Shown in pieces: positions 56,652 through 64,000 of a stretch of DNA of 64,000 nt; within the stretch, counting starts at the first letter, position 1; each line of letters begins with the position of its first letter. The notes beneath the pieces were generated by a model. That model had not been told where the DNA came from and made no database searches. It saw only the letters and a program-made list of their open reading frames with translations. This DNA comes from Przewalskia tangutica. Its lineage: Eukaryota; Streptophyta; Magnoliopsida; Solanales; Solanaceae. Location of the stretch: contig CM056721.1 in assembly GCA_029844215.1 (NCBI GenBank), positions 8,940,368 through 9,004,367 on the forward strand, written 5' to 3'. The translations under genes were made by a program, and so were the position numbers.

Positions 56652-58606
56652 TTGACCATCCAATCATGACTACAACGGACTTCTGGAAATCGCATGAGTG
56701 CCTTCTCTTGCCTTATGAACAAGCACTTACGAGGTTGGATTCAACTTCTGGCCTTTATTACGACTGCTCCGCTCATATGATTTGGGTTGGGGAACGAACA
56801 AGGCAATTGGATGGTGCTCATGTTGAGTTTCTGAGAGGAATTGCTAATCCACTTGGTATCAAGGTACAGTGCACTTTGATTTTCTTAGAAGAAAGGAGTG
56901 TGGTAGGTGTGCTAATTATGAAGGGCTGTAGGGAGTATCTTGTAAGATGGAACAAATAAACCTAAAGACTGAAATCTGCATGTGAAATGGAATTGAAGGG
57001 AAAGGTGGATATTGTAAATTGTAAGTCATGCCTTAGAGATGCATTAGACTGTGTCTGGACCTTTGTCTATTCTTTGACAGTCCACATGCTGTATGATTGA
57101 CGGTAAAAGTTTAGAACATCTGAAACTGGTTAGCAAAAAGAGAAAACAAAGATTAGGAACTAAAATTTTCTAAAGTTTTAGGAATTAGTATGTTCTGATG
57201 TTTTAGGTCCAAGAAAGATACTCTTTCCGTCTTGTTTTATATGAAGTGTGTGAGTAGATATTGAACTTAAGATATCAATTCAACTTATCTGTTTTGTACA
57301 AGTAGTGGTAAGCTAAATTTGACCATAAAACATCATATCAAAGTTTAAAATTAAAATAATGCATGAATTTGTATTTTTGAAATTTAATCAATGATTTAAA
57401 AGAATGGTGTCAAACATTTGAGATGTCCCGAAAAGTAAACTGGGTCATATAAATTTGAATGGAGAGTGTAGTTACTGAGCAGAGTTAAAATGTCAAATAC
57501 GATGTATATAAGTATCCACCTTTTCTTTTAACTAGCTTGGAATTGAGACACAGGTGGTTGACTTATTGGACATACATGCTACGTAAGCTACCTTTGTTTC
57601 CACAATGCAGGTGAGTCACAAAATGGATCCAGATGAACTAGTCAAGCTTATTGACATTCTTAACCCTCAAAATAGACCATGAAGAATTACAGTGATTGCA
57701 AGGATGGGAGCTGATAACATGAGAGTAAAGCTTCCCCATCTGATCAGGGCTGTTCGCGGAGCAGGTTAAATTGTCATTTGGGTCAGTGATCCTATGCACG
57801 GAAATACCACTAAAGCTCCTTGTGGACTCAAAACGCGTTCATTTGACTCTATCCGGTTATTGATACTATTCTACTTATGGTATATACTTGTACAAGAACT
57901 TGCTTTATGTCTCCTGGTATGTGAATTTACTGAATTTCTCAAAAAATTTATCCGCCACCCCTGGCAATATAAGTAAAAGTATTTTGGAACTCTTTCAGTA
58001 TTGAGTGCCATTAAGCGTTCATGACATGTTTGATGGACACATGATATCTACATTTCAAGGGCAAGAAATTAATTGATAATATCAAATGAACCCTTATTTA
58101 GGAAATTTGGTGAGCTCGTGCTGTTTATATCTAGCGAGTAGATACTTAAATCGACCCATCTCATAACGCTAAAGGTGATTTATTTCATTAAGGTCTCTTG
58201 GTGCTTGCTTTGTTTCTACACATTTGACAATCAAGTTTGACTTCATATCCTTGTCAATGCTGCTTTTTTCTTTCCTCCAGCTAAGTCTCACCTATACTAG
58301 CCTAGTGATTTCTTTTTGCCTTAGCTTATATTACAACTGCTTGTATCTCTGTAGAATGAGGTAAGAGCATTCTTTGATGTATACGATCAAGAAGGGAGCT
58401 ATCCTGGTGGTGTGCATCTGGAGATGACGGGTCAGAATGTAACGGAGTGCATTGGAGGATCTTGGACAATTACTTACAATGGTCTGAGCTCGCGCTACCA
58501 TACACATTGTGACCCAAGACTTAATGCTTCTCAAGCACTTGAACTTGCTTTTATCATCGCAGAGCGCCTCAGGAAAAGAAGACTGGGACCTAAGTTCAGG
58601 TTCTAG
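56652..58606 (+). pseudogene. 3' fragment of a plant class II DAHP synthase gene
   Basis: DAHP synthase joins phosphoenolpyruvate and erythrose 4-phosphate in the first step of the shikimate pathway, in plastids. Only the last three exons are here, about 210 of roughly 500 residues. Exon a (56652-56863) reads DHPIMTTTDFWKSHECLLLP, YEQALTRLDSTSGLYYDCSA and HVEFLRGIANPLGIK. Exon b (57611-57856) reads VSHKMDPDELVKLIDILNPQ, MRVKLPHLIRAV and VSDPMHGNTTKAPCGLKTR. Exon c (58355-58606) reads VRAFFDVYDQEGSYPGGVHL, EMTGQNVTECIGGS, RYHTHCDPRLNASQALEL and ends KFRF with TAG. Exon b has two in-frame stops, TGA after NRP and TAA after RGAG, and its donor (ATCCGG then TTATTG) lacks a proper GT in register. 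Introns are kept, so this is not a processed copy but a broken duplicate or remnant. Confidence 0.92.
57221..57468. mobile_element. Stowaway-like MITE in a DAHP synthase intron
   Basis: Starts CTCTTTCCGTCTTGTTTTAT and ends with the inverted ATAAATTTGAATGGAGAGTG, flanked by TA, about 248 bp. It lies in the intron between exons a and b of the pseudogene. Confidence 0.75.
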
Positions 58607-59730
58607 AAATCATCTTACTTCCCTTTCCCTACTTCTCGCAGTGTCTGTGGGAAGGTATACGCATAGTATGGCAAGTTCCAAGTTTATAGTAACATGTCTG
58701 TGTGTGTGTGAAGGTATACCCATTTGGAGTTGGGACTTGGGACTATATTGAAGGAACAAGAAATTAAATTGAAACTACACTTTTTGAAGGGTCAACTTTT
58801 TTGGTATAGTTATTCTGTATCTGCAATTTGCTCGCCCAACAAATGTAGATTCACCCTGCGTAAGACTGATAAAAAATAAAGTGTTTGCTATTAAAGATTT
58901 CTCCTTTTGTAAAGCTCGAATATAAGACCTCTAATTAAATACTAAGGAATTCCATCTATTCTATCACAATATTTTTGAAGGGGTACTTGGTCTTTTAGTT
59001 ATCTAAGAAGCTCAAATGCAAATCTCCCACAATTTGTGGATAGGCTGATAGTATATATGTTAAGAGAGGACCAGTTGGTGCTTAATTTGTATCTTATATT
59101 AATATCGGTGAGGTAATCTCTTCCTAAGTGAAGTGAGCTGACTCTGTTTGGTTTGAATAAGGGTCTTCTTTTCTATTTCTATTTTGAGTTGAAGAAGTCA
59201 CTACTTCGGTCGTAGTCAGTTAAAACCAACAAATCCAGTAAGTTGTTTCTTGTTGTGGTTTTTCAACCCGGTGTCTGCTATGGCCCGTGACTAATGGATT
59301 AAGGAAATTCAAAGTATAAAACATTTCATAGTGTATTTTTTTGTGGATAGTAGAAGAAGCTCATAGGAATATCCATAGCAACTGTGGAATGTGCTCTGAT
59401 CCTTCACAAAAGCCCTACTCTTTTTTCTTTTTCTTCTTTTTGGAAGCATTTTTTGTTTTAAAAGCAGTGTAACTGTTTGTTTAGTGAGAATTGATCTATA
59501 GTATTCTGTAGTTTGATTCATGCTGTCACGTGTTCTTTAATGTAATTTATTCATCTTATTTAGTTGTGTTAGCTACTGTTTTTTGTTAGCTACTGCTTCC
59601 TTTTTGGTAGAATGTCCTACCATTGCGTATTTGATTTTTATTATCTGTTGTCCAAAATGCTTTAATTTCTCGTCTAAGTCTGATTATTTCTCATACTTTG
59701 TTTTGTTTTGCTTGCTTTGCCTGATTATTC
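58607..59730. other. 3' flank and intergenic sequence
   Basis: Follows the DAHP synthase stop codon. The first part probably includes the former 3' UTR (AATAAAG near 58876). From about 59540 it carries the TTATTTAGTTGTGTTAGCTA segment that precedes the SINE. No gene seen. Confidence 0.45.
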
Positions 59731-59858
59731 TTTGTCTTGAGCCGAGGTCTCCCGGAAACAGCCGCTCTACCTACCAAGGTGGAGGTGAGGTATGTGTTTT
59801 TATCCTCCTCAGACCCTACATTGTGGGATTTTCACTGGGTATGTTGTTGTTGTTGTTA
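59731..59858 (+). mobile_element. TS-type SINE
   Basis: Best kept copy in the window: TTGAGCCGAGGTCTCCCGG, GCTCTACCTACCAAGGTGG, CTCAGACCCTACATTGTGGG and a terminal GTATGTTGTTGTTGTTGTTA run. Confidence 0.75.
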
Positions 59859-60151
59859 TTTTTGTTCAGTGAGAATAAAAGAGGAGCTTTACTTTTGAGG
59901 TGTCTACCTTATCTACCCCCAAATATTTAAAATAATATTCTCTCAAGGATCGAAGTCTACTTTGGCTAAGAACTTTGGAAGAGATGGAGACCCCTCTAAT
60001 AATTGCCATTGTTATTTTTTAATGCAACTCAGAATTCCCACTACTCAGTTTATATATAGAATAGGAAGGGAAACTTTCCACGTGAAAATGGTATTTGGTT
60101 CGACTATTGGGTATTAGTATTACAGGTCAAATTTCCTAAGGAGTCATTGAC
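59859..60151. other. Intergenic, nothing recognised
   Basis: Short AT-rich spacer between two SINE copies. Confidence 0.5.
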
Positions 60152-60280
60152 CTTTTCTTTCGAGCCGAGGGTCTATCGGAAACAATCTTTCTATCTCCAT
60201 AAACATAGGATAAGGCGTTTGCATACATCCTATCCTTTTCGAACTCCAAAACTATACTGACTATGTTATTGATGATGTTG
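60152..60280 (+). mobile_element. TS-type SINE, diverged copy
   Basis: Contains TCGAGCCGAGGGTCTATCGG, CATACATCCTATCCTTTTCG and GACTATGTTATTGATGATGT. Same landmark order as the other copies but more substitutions. Confidence 0.65.
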
Positions 60281-60574
60281 CATTGGATTAATTGCTTTCT
60301 GATATTTGAATGTAATAAAATAGTGGATGTATTAATTGATTATTGTCTAATAACTGAGATAAAATGTTCTCAACTGTATTCAATTGTTTTAAAAATATAA
60401 GAAGAAAAAGGATATCATCATCTTTGATAGTAGTACATTTTTCTATTCGTCCTTTTAGGTTTGCACAATTCCTTCAAAACCGGGACCGATTAAATCACCG
60501 ATAGCAATGAAGTTATTTTGTAATTTAGCTTCAGTCTTATCCTTATGAATGAGTGGAAGACCAAGTGGCACACG
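60281..60574. other. Intergenic, nothing recognised
   Basis: AT-rich with no ORF or repeat noted. Confidence 0.45.
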
Positions 60575-60850
60575 TGATTAGGGGCGTCAAACCTATTAAA
60601 AAAAATCGATCGAACTAATTTTTAGATTTTTCTAGTAAAATCGAAGAGTTTCGGTATAAACTAAAATTGTACCGAATAGCTATATTACCTTTTAATTTAT
60701 AAAACAATATCAAAAACTTATCGAACCGAATAATTTATATATATAGAGAGTATATTTTTATATGTCAGTTTTAAAATTAATACATTATAAGCTTCATCTT
60801 GGGCCATGGGTTTTGGGGTATTGTGAGTAATATCAAAACCTATCTTACAA
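60575..60850. mobile_element. Degraded GGTTCGG-type MITE, inverted
   Basis: Begins TAGGGGCGTCAAACCTATTA and contains GTACCGAATAGC and ATCGAACCGAATAATT, then CTTCATCTTGGGCCATGGG. These are the reverse complements of landmarks in the elements near 1078-2050 and 12250-12530. The right end is approximate. Confidence 0.5.
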
Positions 60851-61359
60851 TGTTAAATAAAGAAGTTATTGGGGTTTACTACTTAAAGTCTGACATTCAG
60901 TATTGCTTCTCAACTTACTTCTTCTCGATGATACTTGCTCAATCAAAAAAAAAATTGCATGAAGGTATGTTTTGAGACTCTCTCTTCTTCTTTTTCTGCC
61001 CCTTTATATTTTGTTAATTCGAAAGATTAATAGATATAGTCAAACATGTTCGACTGTTAAAAAAAATTAAGGATTGATATATGAGGTGAAAAGTTATTTC
61101 TATTTTATATGAATCAATAAATATCATATAATCAGGATTGATATACTTGAAAATTTAACAGTTAACTGAAAACCCCTGATAAAACGTTTTTTTTTAAAAT
61201 ATTGCTTTTGATAATAACAACAATTGTCAAAGCATGATCATGCATCACCTATTAATAACACTAGTAGGGATATTTTAATATTTAAGTAAAATTGAACTCA
61301 ATTTAAATGTAACTTACACTTGAAACGTTTTAATTATAACATTAATTAATATGTTCGGT
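60851..61359. other. Intergenic, nothing recognised
   Basis: AT-rich. No ORF, RNA gene or clear element. Confidence 0.45.
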
Positions 61360-61790
61360 AAAGAATGAATATTGAGTCTAACTCAACCCCAAAAGCTAGC
61401 ATTACCCCGCACGCTCAGACCTTGATAACTAAAGCATGAATAATATAATTTGGGTGTCCAACATCGGTGAATAAAAAATTGAAATGAGTGACTCTGATAC
61501 CATGTAAAGAATGAATCTTGAGTCTAACTCACCCCAAAAGCTAGCTTGTAGGGTAAGAATTGTTCAAGTCCATATAAAGAATTCATGTTTTCATTTTATA
61601 TCCGATGTGAGACTAATTTGAATGTGAACAATATAATTTGGGGACTCAACATTGACAAACAAAGAATTGAAATGAACTTGACTCTGATACGAGATAAAGA
61701 ATGGATCTTGTTTAACTCAACCCCAAAAACTAACTGATATGATGAAAATTGTACAATTACGATGTTCATGTTCTCATTCCACTAATAACA
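61360..61790 (-). mobile_element. TRIM array, three LTRs and two internal regions
   Basis: Same family as the intronic TRIM at 27018-27371, reversed. A partial LTR (about 61360-61400) is followed by an internal region ending in the reversed primer site CTCTGATACCA (61491-61501). A second LTR follows (about 61502-61615), then another internal region with CTCTGATACGA (61681-61691), and a third LTR to ACTAATAACA (61790). All LTRs share TCAACCCCAAAAGCTAGC-like sequence. Confidence 0.75.
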
Positions 61791-61845
61791 TGTTCATCCA
61801 CGAATTAGCCGAAGATGTTGATATAGAGAAAAAAAACTACAACAC

Positions 61846-64000
61846 TGTCGCGCCCGTTTTCGACCGCGACATTTTTAAAGCGAACCCTGCTTAATAAAAG
61901 AGTAAAAAAAAAATGTTAATTTTAAAAGGGATGTTAAAGTGTTAAAGAAGTGTTTAAAATATTAAAAATGCTAAAGGGTTGCTAGGGTTCGCGGAGTCGC
62001 CACCTAATTATTTGAGTGAATTAGGACACCTAAATGTTAACTGGTTTAAAGCAAACATTAACTCTATTTAATGGTCTGCTAAACTTAATGAGATTCTAGG
62101 CAAGGGTTCTTTATTATCCTAAAGGGAAGGGATTAGGCACCCTAAATGATCCGCTAACTTGCGGTTGTCCGTTCAAACCTAGGGTTAATTATCATGTATG
62201 TTTAAAGTAAAATATTATAAGGATTTCATAAAAGGATGCATTTCGACAAAGATTTATAAGACTATTTTTTCATAAAAATACATGTAAGCTATGCAAAGAT
62301 GACTTATCGGCTAAATGCATTTATTTACTAAAATAAATCTTAATTGGTATAGCATAATATGCAAAATGCTTAGGGTGATTTTCAGTAAAAGAAATAAAAG
62401 TTGTTTAAAATATAAAGTTGGTTTCAAATAGGAGAAAAATATGCATAACTTGAGATGTACATATGTTTCTTTGTCTTTTCCCTTTTTTTTTTTTCCTTTA
62501 AAACAAAATAGCAATGCAAAATTAGTTATGGAAAAATATGTATTTGTAACTAAACTTAGCATGATAATGAAAACACAAAATGGTTTATTCCTTAAGAGTT
62601 TAGGAAACTAGGTTAGGAATATCGTCGCGAGTAATATCCTGGCTATGTGAATAATTATGTGAATTAAATGGTTTAGCAATAGCTACTAAATAACGTGAGG
62701 CAGGTCTAAAGCGATTACCTTAAGCAAATTTCTAACGTCAAACCATTTCTAATGGGGGTCAAAGTTTAACTAAGTATACTAATGTTAGTGTAAAGTTAGA
62801 TAATTAATTACACAAATAAAGGGGCGGGGTAGAAAATTTAAAGAGAATTCGAAGACACGATGGTATATCGTTCACGTGATTTGGAATTTACGATGCGGAT
62901 AGAGAATGCACATAGATGCGGATGAATGCAGATCTTTAGTTGATCAAAGCGGCGAGTCTCGCGATGAAACTCTTCGTTTAGCTCGGTGCATTTCATGTAA
63001 AACAAATAAAAGATAAGGATTAGCAACCAAACTTTGACAATATATGCATAGGAAAAGAGGTAAATAACCAATCCAACACAGTTCATCTTTTCAAGCCTTT
63101 TAAAAGTAAATATTTCCAACAATCTTAATCTGAGCCCACTTTTAAACGTCCCCAAAACAATTTAGTACCAATTTAATATGTTTTAGGCTTCTATGAAGCG
63201 ATCTATTCACAACAATAAAACGAGACCCCATTTTAATTTTAAACAAACCAGAATCTGATCTTGAACAAAATAAACATCAAGAACCTAGTGATAACAACCT
63301 ACACCGCGATTTCAATAAGCGGTCTCACATCGCACACGCTTAATCATGGCAACTATGATACACAAAGAAAATGGGCAAGGGTAAACATGTATGACAAACC
63401 ATGGTAAGCAAAATCTGAGTCAGCGACTCTTGACAAATAATTGGTTTGGCAAGACACACATAAACCGGATAGCGATGAGGCGAGATAGATAGGCATACAA
63501 TCGATTTAGGACAAGTCAAGTATATATATGTCCAGACCATTCAATGGACTGACATGGCAAGCCAAATGACTAAAGAGGTATTGCATATCATCAGGGGTGT
63601 ATTTCAGCACTTAGACAGACAAATACAGTTGAACGGTTAATTCAGGATGTGAAGATGAGCAGCTGATCATTTAGAGTAACATTTTAAAAGGTGCAGAGCT
63701 ATCTGGCCTAACTAAATGCACATTCAATCATTATGTTGTATACTAAACATGCAATTCTGACATCACCTTTAGACATACCAGAGATTAGTACATTCATATA
63801 GATTCAAGCAGTGCAGAAATCACGACCATATGATTCATGCGAAGTAAAATAGTGTATCTTTCATTTCTTCAAAGCGGCATCTGATAGGATATACGAGAGG
63901 CGAACACATTCAAAGGTATGCAGGCCGGTCGGAAGTTTAAAACATGGCTCAACCTTGATCGTTTCTGTCTGAATAAGTCAATTAGCCCAGATTCTAACAT
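61846..64000 (+). repeat. Start of an Ogre/Tat-like Gypsy LTR (runs off the window)
   Basis: Begins TGTCGCGCCCGTTTTCGACC and carries GGGTTCGCGGAGTCGCCACC, then AATTAGGACACCTAA and GGGATTAGGCACCCTAAATG, then TTGCGGTTGTCCGTT. This ordered set is known from the long LTRs of Ogre/Tat elements in dicots. The rest of the window has no coding potential, as expected of a multi-kilobase LTR. Neither a primer site nor the right end is reached. Confidence 0.7.

Noticed and set aside
59583..59930. 115-residue hydrophobic ORF
   Set aside because: It spans a SINE and its T-rich leader; the hydrophobic stretch comes from T-rich DNA.

Overview
This window is nuclear DNA of a flowering plant and is mostly nested transposable elements. 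Four copies of a repeat resembling the Solanaceae TS-type SINE (ending in GTTGTTGTT), many Athila, Copia, Del and Ogre type LTRs, and the gene content make a Solanaceae species the best guess. The species cannot be named from sequence alone. No bacterial operons, CRISPR arrays, tRNAs or rRNAs were seen.

Only two host loci are recognisable. The first is an eight-exon half-size ABCG (WBC) transporter at 25169-28558 on the + strand. Every splice site fits, but exon 4 carries an apparent 2-nt deletion. A miniature retrotransposon (TRIM) sits in intron 5 and ends 17 bases before exon 6. The second is a 3' fragment of a plant class II DAHP synthase gene at 56652-58606 (shikimate pathway), which has in-frame stops and is a pseudogene.

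Layout. (1) 1-24.8 kb: a stack of insertions. A Copia element (family A, 13153-21729) has a solo LTR in its gag (14285-19760, duplicated target TTTTG). That LTR contains a minus-strand Del/Tekay-like LTR (14916-19203, TTAAT), which contains a minus-strand Athila-like solo LTR (17596-18984, TCTAT). Upstream, an RNase H remnant is split by another Athila-like solo LTR (2238-6402, GTTGT) that itself carries a hAT-like element. A second Copia (family B, minus strand) occupies 6783-10213. (2) 24.8-29 kb: the ABCG gene and a poly-A retroposon with a perfect 16-bp target duplication. (3) 29.5-31.7 kb: a pogo/Lemi1-like DNA transposon. (4) 32.7-36.7 kb: remnants of a Tork/Tnt-like Copia and a hAT-type MITE. 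(5) 36.65-46.36 kb: a second copy of the block at the start of the window. It lacks the solo LTR at 2238 (a clean empty site at 38980-38984) and has an autonomous-type hAT transposon where about 2.2 kb of the other copy used to be. (6) 46.36-51.48 kb: a truncated Athila-like element joined to a truncated minus-strand Copia (family C). (7) 52.46-55.78 kb: a Mutator-like element whose transposase exon pair is tandemly triplicated. (8) 56.6-58.6 kb: the DAHP synthase fragment. (9) 59.7-64 kb: SINEs, a three-LTR TRIM array and the start of an Ogre/Tat-like LTR.

No cooperating gene system is visible. The interest lies in the datable order of insertions, the filled and empty sites between duplicated blocks, and the effect of small elements on the ABCG gene. 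All coordinates were read by eye. Element ends flagged by TG...CA plus a target duplication are the firmest; others are approximate.
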